From: Cavia porcellus
Taxonomy: Eukaryota; Chordata; Mammalia; Rodentia; Caviidae
Length of the DNA stretch: 64,000 bases
Direction of reading: 5' to 3'
Assembly: GCF_034190915.1 (NCBI RefSeq)
Contig: NW_026947492.1
Coordinates: forward strand, 14,762,001-14,826,000
Of the stretch, positions 48,367-62,557 are shown in pieces. Numbering within the stretch: the first letter of the stretch is position 1; every line of letters starts with the position of its first letter. The position numbers were made by a program, and so were the translations under genes. The notes under the pieces are model-generated. The model did no database searches and was not told where the DNA came from. It saw only the letters and a list, made by a program, of their open reading frames with translations.

Positions 48367-49844
48367 AAATAGGGCTGGAGGTAGCTCAATGCATAAGCCC
48401 TGGACTCAACTATGTGTGGAAAGCTGGTGTTGGGAAAACCATGAGCTACATTAGAATTAAACACTTAACCTACATTGCTAAATTGTGCTGTGCCTGCCTC
48501 TTTCCAACTACCCAGATTCAATCCCATATTCCAAATTGGTGGCACCATGCAATAACTTTTATGTAGTTATCTACATTAAGAAAAGTGGTCCCTGTCCCTG
48601 CATTACCTCCTCATCTTGCAACTCTTACGGGTTAAAAATACCTATGGTGGCTGCATGTGGCCACATCCCGGACTCAGCACTTCAAAGTTTGAGGCCAAAA
48701 GACCTCTGCAGATTCACAGCCTAGGATACAAGCCAGGAGCCCCAAGATACAGAACATTGCTTTCCCACAGCCCCATTTGTTGTCAAATCTGCCCTTGCCC
48801 TACATATAATGGCTTACTTGTCTACAGCAACTTGCTCATAGGCAAAACCTGACTCGTCAGAATCTTAATTTTCCATAAGGGTAACAAAAGCTGCAGAAGT
48901 GTTCAGCGTCTCACTGAATCATGTCCACTCTATGCTTAAATTTTCTAACTTGAACAACTATTTCTAAGATGACAATGTATAATCTAGTGATTTCCTAGTT
49001 TTTGAAATTTTATGTAACTTGTACCTTTTTTCTCCTTAAAAAGCTGCAATGCTAATGCTTAACAGTCAACAGGAAAACCATTTTATGCTAAAAAGCTCAA
49101 ATGTGTATGGGACTAAGTATTTACATGTTTTGTCTCCCAGTGCCATATATAAACAGGTAACCTAGGGCTTCTTTAACCCAGCAAACTGAGGAACTACCAG
49201 GCCAGCATGGGAAAAGTTGAGTTTAAAAGTCGGCTAAATACTGCCTAAATGGCATAAAATACTTGTATAGCCCAGATTGCTACACTGGTCTCTAGAACCT
49301 TTCACATTCTAGGCCTTGGAAAGTGCTATGCTATGAAATCTAGATAGTAATATACTCATTTTATTAATATTCTATGTGCCAAGACTTGGAATGGTTTCTA
49401 AGTATGCTGCTCATGACTCACTTATTACAGTCTTGTCATATTCATCTGTGTGGCACTGTCCTATGAACCTACTGTGGCTAGCTCAGTGTCAGAACCACAC
49501 CCTGACCACAATGGGCAGGTTAGTACACCATATAGTGAACCTGTAATATTTGTAGTTCTTGCTTTCAGCAAAACATCTATACAGCCAAATGAGTCACTCA
49601 TTGCCCACAGCCCTAGCCCAAGTCACACCTTTACAACTGGCTTAAATCAAGATTGTGAATGACTTAACCAAATCAAATGTTACCTTTTAAAAACTTAGGT
49701 CATATCAGAACAATGGGCTCCTGGGCCACCTGTCTACAAAGTTCACATGGCCTTCAGCAAGGACTCCTTTTTGAAATACAGCTTTGGTTCATTTCTTTCA
49801 TATACAGAATGGGCCGACAGTCAATGAGTAAAGCCAACTATATG

Positions 49845-50083
49845 GTGCCAATTTTAAATAGTTTTATTGAAGACATTGCATTTCCACTTATAGTACAGTG
49901 CTTATAAAGTGCAATGTTAATCTTTTCCCTGTGTACATGTTCAGTTGTTCAAGTATTGAGAATGCCCAGTTACTTTACTATAGCAGTTAAACTTTAATAA
50001 CTGCCACAGAATTTGCTACGAATTTAGGTCCTTCAATTTTATTACTGTTGTGAAGAATGTTAAACTCACTATTTGGGGTTGGC
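49845..50083 (-). other. HSPA8: HSPA8 3' UTR
   Basis: About 240 nt of AT-rich sequence between the TAA and the expected cleavage point 15-20 nt past the AATAAA at 49868-49863. No repeat lies in it. The cleavage position is inferred from signal spacing. Confidence 0.85.
49863..49868 (-). terminator. HSPA8 poly(A) signal AATAAA
   Basis: TTTATT on the plus strand reads AATAAA in the gene direction, 216 nt beyond the stop codon. It is the canonical hexamer expected to define the mRNA end. Confidence 0.9.
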
Positions 50084-53287
<3,204 letters not shown>

Positions 53288-53928
53288 GGTTGCTACGAAG
53301 AAAAAAAAATGCCGGCGAATATTAAAGCTAGTTGTTACAAGTCTACGTGAAAAAGGGCAATCAATGACCGCTGCCGGGAGCACGTCTGGTCCCAGAACTC
53401 GTCTGTGAGAACCGCAGCGGATGGAACCGGCAGCAGCGCTGCAGCCCACGCGGCTGTGCCAATTTCAGAGCCCAACCCAGCTAAAGGCCGCGACGCAGCC
53501 GACCACGTGGCCCGCCGAGAACCTCGTCCCCTACAAAAACCCAGACCCTGCAGCCAGGACACCCTTACTCTTTCCTCACAAGCGCCCCTACCCGGAGCGC
53601 ACGCCGGGCCAGCTGGCGGGCGCGCCTGACAGCGGATGCGCCACCTCCGCCGTAGCCATGCGGCCAGGAAGCCGGCTGGGGGGCGCCGCCCTGCTCCCTC
53701 AGCGCCCACCCCCAACCGCGCTCCCCAGCTGTCGGCTTTTCCGAGGACAGTTCTTGGTGCAGCCCCACAACGGGAACCATTCCGTTAAATACTACAGACG
53801 GATAGAGCCGCCACAAATCACCGCCCGCCCCGCTACCTCTGAAGCCCGCACTGCGGCAGAGCCCTCCCTCAGCCTGACCCAGGCCGGCCCATTCCCAGTT
53901 AACTGCCAGGCTCAAACGGCGAACTCAC

Positions 53929-54002
53929 CTTGCTTGTAGGCCCGGTTCTGCTAATGAAGAGAACACAAGAAGCCGCTAAGCTGCCAACGCGCTCAATGAG
54001 AC
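53929..54002 (-). other. HSPA8: HSPA8 exon 1 (5' UTR, non-coding)
   Basis: The exon ends with CTACAAGCAAG at a GTGAG donor (exon end 53929). Its 5' edge is inferred from the TATA box at 54028-54032, which puts the start site near 54000. It contains no ATG in the HSPA8 frame. Intron 1 (53293-53928, 636 bp, GC-rich) separates it from the exon with the start codon, as in other mammalian HSPA8 genes. The exact start site is not visible. Confidence 0.85.
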
Positions 54003-54027
54003 CGGTCCGTCCCCGGCTCCCAGTCTC

Positions 54028-54032
54028 TTATA
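54028..54032 (-). promoter_or_regulatory. HSPA8 TATA box
   Basis: GGTATAAGAG in the gene direction, about 100 bp upstream of the exon 1 donor. It predicts a start near 54000, unusual for a CpG-island housekeeping gene but normal for HSP70-family promoters. Confidence 0.85.
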
Positions 54033-54042
54033 CCCCATCCCA

Positions 54043-54055
54043 GAACCTTCCAGAA
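54043..54055 (-). promoter_or_regulatory. Proximal heat shock element
   Basis: GAAccTTCcaGAA: three perfect alternating inverted nGAAn units, the binding array for trimeric HSF1/HSF2, ending 10 bp upstream of the TATA box. Such an element explains mild heat induction on top of constitutive HSPA8 expression. Confidence 0.85.
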
Positions 54056-54094
54056 GGGTCCCGCCCCACCGGCTGCCTGTCTTGGCCCCCTAGA

Positions 54095-54129
54095 CCAATG
54101 AGCGTCCAGCTTCCTCCTCAAGCACCAAT
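54095..54129. promoter_or_regulatory. Paired CCAAT boxes (NF-Y type)
   Basis: ACCAATGAGC (CCAAT at 54095-54099) and ACCAATGAAA (54125-54129), 30 bp apart and 65-100 bp upstream of the TATA box. A further CCAAT is at 54415-54419. This is typical spacing for NF-Y next to HSEs in HSP70 promoters. Confidence 0.7.
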
Positions 54130-54211
54130 GAAAAGCCCTTGTCGACTCCTTGGGCCTCGCCCCCTCCCGCCCTCATCACGCCCCCTCTCGCGATGACGCA
54201 CCACCGCAGCG

Positions 54212-54224
54212 TTCTGGAACTTTC
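54212..54224 (-). promoter_or_regulatory. Distal heat shock element
   Basis: TTCtgGAActTTC: a second perfect three-unit HSE about 210 bp upstream of the predicted start. A CRE-like TGACGCA lies at 54194-54200. Confidence 0.8.
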
Positions 54225-54336
54225 AGGCTCACCCCCGCCCCCCGGAACAGCCCGGGGAAAGGGAGGGTGGGGCCAAGAGAGCCCGCGCGCGGGAGTCCTC
54301 AGTCACTGTGGTGGGGGAGGGGAACGTCCGCTTCTA

Positions 54337-54345
54337 CGCATGCGC
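54337..54345. promoter_or_regulatory. NRF1-like motif CGCATGCGC
   Basis: A palindromic NRF1 core in the upstream half of the CpG island, about 340 bp from the HSPA8 start. It could serve HSPA8 or a divergent plus-strand transcript. Confidence 0.55.
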
Positions 54346-54536
54346 CCCCATCCGGCGCAGGCAGACGGGGACGGAAGGAGGAGGAGGAAGAAGGGCGGAC
54401 ACGTTTTGAAACAACCAATGGCAGTAGCGCTACCTGAGATCATGGCTAGTGCTGAACCCAGGCTAGATAATCACGTCTTGAAGGGAGGGGTCTGGGCCCT
54501 GGTGCCGAGGAAGAGAAGACGGAAGTGGTGCGAGGA

Positions 54537-54547
54537 CAAAATGGCTG
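54537..54547 (+). promoter_or_regulatory. YY1-like motif AAAATGGCTGC
   Basis: ACAAAATGGCTGCAAAG matches the YY1 core (AAnATGGCnGC), which in CpG-island promoters usually sits just downstream of a start site in this orientation. This hints at a plus-strand start near 54.5 kb; the following ATG frame is not a recognisable protein. Confidence 0.45.
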
Positions 54548-54950
54548 CAAAGGTTGTTCCTCCCCTCCCCCACCCCGAGTCCTCATTTCCCCTTCCCCAT
54601 CCCCCACCGCGATGCCCGGGGTGGCCTTGGAGTCCCCGCCAGGCCCTGCGTACCCACATTTTGTATTTAGTGAGGTTATGTCGGCTATGGTTGACCCGAG
54701 ACTGGTAGGGCGACGGCGCCGGTCTTGGGATTACCGGGGTCACTTAAGGCCGCTGCAGGGTTCGCCTCTTCTCTGCATGGGTGCAGAGGTTTAAGTGCCC
54801 GCTGCCCCAGGACCGCAGCGACGCGTCCCGGGGCTGGACCCGCAGTGAGAAAGCCGTGGCGGAATCCTCACAGCCCCGGGCCGCGCCCTCCGCGCTGGGG
54901 CTTGGTCCGGCCCCTTCCCCACTCTCCCTTTTTTCTCATTTATGGAAGAA

Positions 54951-55975
54951 GAGAGTAGAGGTTTGTCTCCCCCCAACACCCCTCGCCCTTTCTTCCTCAT
55001 AGGTGAGCAATTCTAGGTTTGGTAGCCCCGTGTCCTTGATTTAGGGATCCTGAGCTGCTTTATTTTCGGTAACATGAGGTAATGTCTTTTCGGCCTGGAC
55101 TTCTGTCGAAAAGCAAACGACAGACCTCATACAGTCTGCTGAAACGGAGCGACTGAGCCAGTGCCTGAATTGTCAGTGGTGTACAGGCGGGCATCAGGGG
55201 CCTTGTTCTGAGCGTGCGTGCCCTGTGCTTTTCAGCCAGATGGGCGCCTTCCTCTAGTTAGTAGATACAGACTCAGACAGATGAAAAAATGTTTTAAAAA
55301 GTAATGTCACAGGAGCTTTTAGTACCAAGGCTGGTTTGCAAGGTGTCCAGACGCTGTGAGGAGAGCTATCAGAAGGTTGAGGACACCTTGTCCTTGTGGA
55401 AGGAAATAAAACCTGGAAACAGACTCCAGTGTCTGAAAGGATGTTTCAGTTTTGCCTCTTAGTGTGTTAACTTGGTATCTGTGGAGGTGTATTAAATACT
55501 TGACCCTTCTGAAGACGTTTGTGGTATTTTTAATTTTTGCAGTAGTATAACCAGCACCACAAAATGGAACTTTTTTTTTTTTCTTTTAGAGTTGAGCAAC
55601 TTCACAGACTTCCTCCTGCTGAGCACATAACCACCACCCTTCCTTTCCTCAGCTTGCCAAGAAGCTAGATAGTTTCGTTTGCTGAAGAGCTGAAGTGGGC
55701 CAGAAGTGACAAAGCATGTGTGGAGAGGTGCCTTATTACTCTGTGCACCTCCTCCCCTTCCGTGCTGTAAAAGAGCCTCGCTCTTTTACAAGGTGAGATG
55801 GTGATTTGAGGCAAATGCATCCCTCCATCTTCTCAGAACTAGCTTTGAACAAATCATTTTTTATTAAAACGAATAATGTCCTTTGATGGGATCAGCAGCA
55901 AGCAAATGCGCATCAGTGGCCAGTAACAGGGGGCCTTGAGACTGGGCCACATCCTTGACCCTTTCATGTTTTATT
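54951..55975. other. Flank of the CpG island, no gene recognised
   Basis: The transition from the island to AT-rich DNA. A CAG/GT-containing stretch near 55.0 kb could host plus-strand splicing, but I see no coding exon. Confidence 0.4.
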
Positions 55976-55977
55976 TT

Positions 55978-56086
55978 GAGTTAGGGTCTTGCTAAATTGC
56001 TCAGGCTGGGATTTAATTTGAGATCCTTTTGTCTCAGCTACTCAAGTAGCTGGATTTACATAGGTCTGTGGCATCCTGCCTAGCTC
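55978..56086 (-). mobile_element. B1-related SINE, diverged
   Basis: GAGTTAGGGTCTTGCTAAATTG and TCAAGTAGCTGGATTTAC in reverse. Confidence 0.65.
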
Positions 56087-56601
56087 CAAAATGCTCATTT
56101 TATATAGTGCACAGTGTTTTAATTTGTTATTTAATCATTAAAACAGTTCTCTGAGTTATTTATATTAGAAAAATGTGGCTCACAGATGTTATTGTGGATA
56201 AATAGCTGATTAAGCTTAAGAGTCAAACTTTCTGGTACAATATAATTTTGCTTCTTAGAAAAACATTTAGCTCCAACTACAGTAGGAAGATGTGTACCCT
56301 GGGTCACTTAAAATTCATTTGGTTTCCTGTGCTGTGTCCTGGAGCTGAAAGATTCACTTTAACTATACTTTCTTAATGACGTGTTTTGCATTTTTATGAT
56401 TAATCTCTGAACTTCGTAGATTTTAGTCATTGAGCTAGTTGGGAAGTTGGACTGGCCCCCAAGTCCACTGATTGACGGAAATCCCACCCAGGAACGGTGA
56501 TTATAGTGTGCTTGTCTAGCATGCTGAGTCTGGACCCTGGGTTTGATCATCAGCATCATAAAAAGACATAGTAGTCTCTGTAGTCACTCAAAATGTTCTA
56601 G

Positions 56602-57198
56602 TATTACACACAGCTAAGTTAGGTAAGTATTCTAGGCAGTCAGACAGGGCTGGGCCCTCAAGGGAATCGGTGCAGATGAGAACACATTGCAACTGTGGCT
56701 GGAGGTGTATCTGTCAAAAGGCCAGACCTCAAGATAGAGACAGAATGACCAGGCCTACATGCCTGCCCAAGGGATAAGCAGTAAATTAAAGATTATACTA
56801 TAATTATACTATATCACCTGGTCCAATAAAGTGGAGGCAGACATCAGTCACCCAGGTAGGTGACCTGGACCTCCTGATCCTTCCTTGGAAGGTCTTCATT
56901 CTTTTCCATGTATACTTGCTGTGTGACCTGCTTCCCCATTGGATCATTATTACCTATAGCTGTAAACTTGTTGATCATAGTTTTGGCCCATTTTATACCC
57001 ACCTCATGATTTTGTACCCACCTTGTGATTTTGCTTTATAACACTTGCTCTGCGAAGTGGAGTCTGTGGCAATGCACTTTGGGGTCCCTGCTTGTCTCTG
57101 GAGCTCACTTGATAAATTTTTCCTACTCTTAACATCCACTGTTTCTTAAAATACATTTTTTTTTTCGATTTTGTGGAAAATGAACGTGGTGTCTGACA
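56602..57198 (+). mobile_element. Solo LTR of the same family, copy 2
   Basis: Starts TATTACACACAGC and ends GTCTGACA. It is bracketed by 5-bp target duplications TCTAG (56597-56601 and 57199-57203). A CTTTATAA TATA-like box is near 57033. It shares the AGGCAGTCAGACAGGG block with copy 1 but is diverged, so it is old. No internal provirus follows. Confidence 0.75.
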
Positions 57199-57399
57199 TC
57201 TAGCAGGTTGAGAGACCATTATTTCCCCTATTTCACTAGGACTAGAGACCATATACTTACTAAGTAGAATGATTCAGAACTTACATATTAAAAGTTCAAA
57301 ATGTGGTGAATGTTCCTTTAAATACCCAGGGCTTCAAATGACACATTCAAGATCTAAAAGTAAGATTTGGATATAGAGATTACTAAGAAGGAGTATAGA

Positions 57400-57935
57400 G
57401 CTTGGGGCTTCTGATTGAGGAATAGGACAATAAGCACTGCGCTAAATGGGTTGCTTGTATTTTCTCAATCTTCACCATAAATCTTTTAAGTAGCAGTTAT
57501 TGTCTCCATTTTGTAGATAAGGAACTAAAAGTTTAGATGATTAAGCCAAGACACCAGGTGAGACTGTCAGAATTCATACTTAGTGTGACTAGTATCTGCC
57601 CTCTTAAAACATCTACCTTTCTGCTATATAAAATACCAACCTTGGTGAAAGGTGAAATCACATTAAAATGGAGATTAGCACGGTGTGGCTTTTACAATCC
57701 CTTTATCCATCATTCTCTCAGGTTATAGTCTGCCCCAAATGCCTTGTCAGTATAAAGCATACATCCTTGTTTTGCTTGTCTTATGCTGTATGTACTACAG
57801 GGGAGCATGGACTTTAGAGTCAGGTCTAGATTCAAATTCTAGCCATATACCTGCATAATGACAGGTAATTTCAGTTTCTCTTACTGTAAAACAGCGCCAT
57901 CAAAGTTGTTAGGAGGACAGTGTAAAATAATGTGA
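57400..57935. mobile_element. MIR/L2 remains
   Basis: CTCCATTTTGTAGATAAGG at 57507 and TGGACTTTAGAGTCAGG at 57809 with TTTCAGTTTCTCTTACTG are MIR landmarks. Similar relics lie at 8550-8735, 15895-16010, 19690-19815, 28605-28730 and 60955-61110. Confidence 0.6.
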
Positions 57936-58477
57936 AATTTTCTTATCTTTCCTGTCACAGAAACTCCCCTTTCCCTGGGATTTTTAAGTCTGTAATATCA
58001 GTGGATCCAAAGTCTTTTATCAAATTCTCAAAGATACCTAAGACTCATAAACCATTAGGAACCCTTCTGTTTTCCTTAACTTTTGGAACCTGATAAGGAA
58101 GATAAATGAGAGGAAGCAGACTGGTGTGGTTAGTTTTATGTTCTGGGTGTGCATACAGGTAGGATTTGATTGCATTCAAAAGAAAGTCATTTTGGACATA
58201 GTTATGGTTAGTTAGCACTTCTTCCCTAGTGTTCTGTGAAAAAAGGAAAGCCCTAATAGGGTTAGGTCACAGTAAGAAAAAATAAACTAAGTATATTGTT
58301 TTCTTTTACAATTGCTGGAATTATTGAAATTAGAGTATTAGGGTACCATTTATTGAAATGTCTAAACATTATTTGAATCACCATTTTCATTAGACAATAT
58401 GTAAATCCCACTTAACCTGGAGTAGACAACCTTGTGACTTTCCAAAAGGTTTAAATTTAGAATTTAATTGGTTAAAC

Positions 58478-58882
58478 CAGGTGTGGGTGGCTCACACCTA
58501 TAATCTCAGCACTCCAAGGAGGCTGAGGCAGGAGGATTGTTGTGAGTTCCAGACCAGCCTGGGCTACAAAGTGAGTTCAAGGCCAACCTGAACTGCATAG
58601 AGAGACCCTAACTCAAAAAGACCAAAAAAAAAGAATTTAATTGGTTAATTTGTATTAGAATTCTGTCATATGGTGTCAACATAAAACAATGGTAAACTTA
58701 TACGGAAGTTCCTTTTTTTTTTTTTTTTTTTTTTTGTCTTTTTGAGACGGGGTCTCACTATGCAGTTCAGGCTGACCTTGGGCTCACTTTGTAGCCCAGG
58801 CTGGTCTCGACCTTGCAATGATCCACCTGCCTCAGGCCTCCCCAGTGCTGGGATTACAGGAGTGCACCACCACGCCCGGCTA
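58478..58882. mobile_element. Two B1 SINEs in opposite orientation
   Basis: Forward 58478-58633 (AGGTGTGGGTGGCTCACACC) and reverse 58711-58882 (T25, then GAGACGGGGTCTCACTATGC). They form an inverted pair about 80 bp apart, able to fold as double-stranded RNA if transcribed. Confidence 0.9.
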
Positions 58883-59329
58883 GAAGTTCCATATATTAAA
58901 ACCACAGCTATTAGAAACAATTCCTTTTGGATCCAGGGACAAGACTAGAAGTTGCCCTAATTGCCCAAGGCTTGAATGTTATTTACTGCATTTCATTAAG
59001 GAAGTCTGGAACCAGAATGAACACTCAAGTTAATTTTTTACTAACTGCAGCCAGGTGCAGATTATTGCTATCAGAGGATAGCATATATATATAAGTAATC
59101 CCAACATCTTTCCTTCTTATTATGTCTTTCCTCCCTAACCAGATTATACTCTTTGAACACTCAAGTCTAGTGTGTGTCACTGGTAGAGTCCTTGTTGCTA
59201 TTTTATTACATGGTTATGTGCAGAGCAATGTGCTAAGCACTGTATTAATTTTGCTTTTCTATTTATTCGTGTATCTTAGTACTGGGGATAATACCCAGGT
59301 GTTCTCTGCTGCTGAGCTATCATATAATG

Positions 59330-59994
59330 TCTTTTTTTTTTTTTTTTGAGACAGTTTTGCTTTGTTGTTCAGGCTGACCTCAAACTCATAGCAATTCTCC
59401 TTCAGCCTCCCGAGTACTGGAATTACAGGCATATGCCACCATGACCAGCTAGTAAGTTCTTTTTTAAAAAACTTTTTTTGTTTTTGTTTTTGAGACAGTG
59501 CCTTGCTAAATGGCTGAGGCTGGCTTCCAATTTGTAGACTTCCTGCCTCAGCCTCCTGAGTTGCTGAGATTATAGATATGTGCCAACAAATGTACCTGTG
59601 CTTTGTTTGTTTTTGTCTTTTTCATTTTTATCGGTACCAGGGATTGAACTCACGACCGCACACTTGCAAGGCAGGCGCTTATGCCTCTGAGGTAAATCCC
59701 CAGACCCCCTTTGTTTGTTTGTTGAGACAGGGTCTTGCTGTGTAGTTCAGCCTGGCCTAGAACTCACAGTGTATGACCTCAAACTCACAGCAGTCTTGCC
59801 TCAACCTATGGAATACTCAGATTATAGGCACGTGCCACCATACCAGGCTTTATTTTTATTTTGCTTTGGTTTATTTGATACAGGCTTTTGCTACATAGTT
59901 GAGGCAGGCCTTGAACTTGCTAGGTAGCATGCTAGTGATCTTCCTGTCTCTGTCTCCAAAACACAAGGGTTACAGGTGTTTGCTACCCTGCCTT
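59330..59994 (-). mobile_element. Cluster of four reverse B1-like SINEs around an ID
   Basis: B1-like units at about 59330-59452, 59491-59600, 59722-59850 and 59878-59994, each beginning with a GAGACAG-type or TTTGATACAGG start. The ID at 59613-59708 lies inside the cluster. A serial insertion hot spot. Confidence 0.8.
59613..59708 (-). mobile_element. ID SINE with target duplication
   Basis: A type I copy in reverse, A box changed to TTTACCTCAG. A 12-bp duplication CTTTGTTTGTTT lies at 59601-59612 and 59709-59720; it inserted between B1 copies. Confidence 0.9.
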
Positions 59995-60097
59995 GTTTCG
60001 TACTATTTATTAATTGAAATATTTATTGGAGCTATTTATAAATAGCAATACGGATTGAATATGATGATTATTATCATTTTTTAATAACAAGAGGACT

Positions 60098-60190
60098 AGG
60101 GAGGTAACTTGGGATAGAATGCTTGCCTAGCATATGTGTGGCTCTGGATTTGATGCCCAATACTACAAAAATGAAATAACAAAAAAAAGA
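60098..60190 (+). mobile_element. Old ID-like SINE
   Basis: GCTTGCCTAGCATATGTGTG and GATTTGATGCCCAATAC with an A-rich tail. A reverse-orientation relic follows at 60391-60470. Confidence 0.6.
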
Positions 60191-60540
60191 GGGTGTGAAA
60201 CATCAGCCCTAAATAATTGTAAACATTTCTAAATATGAGATATCTAAAGTGGTTGAGCTTTGTAAACATTTTAAATAAATTATAGACCTTTGCCATTTTC
60301 AGACAATTAACTATCCCTATGATTTTGTAGTCTTACGGTAACTTGTCTTTTTACCACTTAGAAGATTTGACAGATTTTTTTCTTTGGGGTAGTGCTCTGT
60401 GTGGTGCTAGGGATCAAACAGGCTTACACACATGCCAGGCAAACACTCTACCAATGATCTGTACCATAATCTCTGACACAGTCTTAACCTCAATGTATTC
60501 AATTTACTCTATAATTAAAATTCAGCAAAGATTATAAACT

Positions 60541-60690
60541 AGCCCGCCATGGTGGCTCAGGCCTGTAATCCCAGCACTTGGGAGGCTGAGGTGGGAGGAT
60601 TGTTGCGAGTTTGAGACCAGTTTGGGCTACAAAGTGAGCTTAAGGCCAGCCCGAACTGCATAGCGAGACCCCGTCTCAAAAAAAAAAGAG
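60541..60690 (+). mobile_element. B1 SINE, near consensus
   Basis: GCCCGCCATGGTGGCTCAGG to CGAGACCCCGTCTCAAAAAA with both 29-bp halves. Confidence 0.92.
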
Positions 60691-61198
60691 GTTATAAACA
60701 TTATATGATGTAAGCCCATTATTACTTCATCATATAAAAACATCATAAGTAGTTAACAAAGCTGGAAATTTTATCCTAATTTGCAGGTAGTTCTGTAAGC
60801 AACTTACTGTACAAGTGAATTAAGAGATGTGGAATCTAAATTAGAGCAAGGATGAACGCAGTGGGAAAGGAAAGCCCCTCTCCCCTGTTTAGGATAAAAG
60901 TTTGGGGATGAGAATGGAGATTAATCAAGCTCAGCAATGTTAATGAGTATACTAACATGAGTGGGTTTAAGTCCTAGCACTGCTTCTGATGCTCTGGACT
61001 TCAGATCTGTCATTTGTAAACTGAGAATAGAAACATAGGTTTGGTATGAGTATGAAACTGAGACAAAATACATAATATGCTTACTAGAGTGCCTGGCACA
61101 TGATAATTACTGTTCTTGCTATTATATTCTGATGGACTAATGTGAAGATTTTGTTTTGCTTTGTGAATCTCTTAGTATACACTAATCTTTTCAGATTT

Positions 61199-61350
61199 TT
61201 TTTTTTTTTTTTTTTTGGCTAGGTCTCACTATGCACTTCAGGCTGGCCTTGAGCTCACTTTGTAGCCTAGGCTCGTCCTGAACTCGCAATGATCCTCCTG
61301 CCTCAGCCTCCTGAGTGCTGGGATTACAGCATGAGCCACCATGCCCGGCT
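61199..61350 (-). mobile_element. B1 SINE, near consensus
   Basis: T19 tail, GGTCTCACTATGCACTTCAGG to CATGAGCCACCATGCCCGG. Confidence 0.92.
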
Positions 61351-62302
61351 CAATCTTTTCAGATTTATTGGAGTACTTTAGTGCATGTTTCTCTGTTGGT
61401 ACTTTACCTTGGTACAACATTCTTAGTGATTATTATTTGTTCAATAAAGTTCTTAAGTGCAGCAACAGTCTTATCTCTGTGTCCTCTGTGCTGATTGTAT
61501 TTAGTATCTTGCCTTATGAGAAAAAAAATTCCTTGGTATTTTTGTAACTGAAATCAGTAAATAATAGATCATATTCAGTCTGAGTTCTCTTGGCAGCAAG
61601 CTGGTAAATTCCAGTGTGAGTTATATGAGCTTCATCTTCGCCTGCAGTATCACCTTCACTTATTTATTTTTTCATTGCTGATACAGATGCATCTATAACA
61701 TTTGATTTTTGTGATGCCTGATCACAATTACAAGGAAATTTAAAAATTAAAATTGAAACATAAATAACTAAATACCAGAAATGAGGCAAAGTTATATGTG
61801 TATCTTTGGGACAGCAATTCTAAAATTATTTTTTTCCAATGTAACAACAAAGACATATATTTCCTTATTTTACAGATTTTAAGTTTCTAGCTTATATGTT
61901 TTATTGAAGCAATTATCTTCTAAACATCCACATGATTCCAGTATTGTCTTCCTACAGTTTTTCTTCTACCATTTAGTTACTTTATGCTTTTTTAGTTTGT
62001 TTCATATTAAAGATCAATTTATTTGCAAAGTTAGTGGAATGTGGTTTGGAACCAGTTGAGGCTTTAATTTGATCTCAAATTCAGAGCCTAATCTCATCTG
62101 AACTCACATGCCTGATTTAGAGAGGACCTAGGGATAATTGCTAAGACTTCAGCACCTTATCTCTAAGAATCTTTCATTCCATAGATTTCTCAGCTCTTAG
62201 TATCTGTTTTGTGTATTTGTTGCAGATTTCCATTGTGAATACATTGACAAAATATTTTGGGCATTTAATGGTATTTTAGTCTTTTGATGACCTTTTTTTT
62301 TT

Positions 62303-62397
62303 AAAGCCAGTCAAATTTAGCAGTGGGGGGGTGGTATACCAACTTTAGTGACACTAATGTTAATAAGTTCTGATAACCCACTGCCATCGGACCAGCC
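62303..62397 (-). pseudogene. Y4 RNA (RNY4) retrocopy
   Basis: The minus strand starts GGCTGGTCCGATGG and ends TTTGACTGGCTTT, a 95-nt near full-length match to vertebrate Y4 RNA with about three differences from the human form I remember (one in the lower stem, two in the pyrimidine tract). The Ro60-binding stem ends GGCTGGTCCGA / TTGACTGGCTT are intact. A 10-base A-tail (T tract 62293-62302) and 19-bp direct repeats AGTCTTTTGATRACCTTTT (62278-62296 and 62398-62416, one mismatch) show LINE-mediated retrotransposition. It is thus a retrocopy, probably without its own Pol III promoter context. Confidence 0.9.
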
Positions 62398-62557
62398 AGT
62401 CTTTTGATAACCTTTTAATGCAATGGGGATTTATTCCTTTCTTCAAAGGTATAGACAGGAAACCTCAGGTTCAAAGGTAGTGAATAACAAAAGCAGGTAT
62501 AGCCTTCCATAGTGTGCTCATTTAGCCAGGTATTCTAGGAATAAGAATTCTCAGAAT

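Larger units (their letters stand above)
46900..49840. other. HSPA8 downstream flank, no gene recognised
   Basis: Low-repeat sequence with an L2-like relic (about 47985-48062), degraded SINEs near 48.1-48.4 kb and the CTCF-like motif at 47.9 kb. Nothing else is identified; readthrough of HSPA8 would cross it. Confidence 0.5.
53300..54950. promoter_or_regulatory. CpG island spanning HSPA8 exon 1 and upstream
   Basis: GC-rich block with many CpGs, sharply different from the AT-rich flanks. It covers intron 1, exon 1, the HSPA8 promoter and about 900 bp upstream. The long plus-strand frames inside it (53421-53939 and 54139-54708) are low-stop artefacts of GC richness and resemble nothing I know. 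No interspersed repeat is visible. Confidence 0.85.

Noticed and set aside
53421..53939. 172-codon plus-strand open frame opposite HSPA8 exon 1/intron 1
   Set aside because: It lies in a CpG island antisense to a known exon; GC richness removes stops, and the protein shows no domain or conserved pattern.
54139..54708. 189-codon plus-strand open frame upstream of HSPA8
   Set aside because: Same CpG-island effect; low-complexity Pro/Arg/Gly-rich product and an overlapping frame of similar length.
58711..58735. Poly(T) run as a Pol III terminator or processed-gene tail
   Set aside because: It is the A tail of the adjacent reverse B1.
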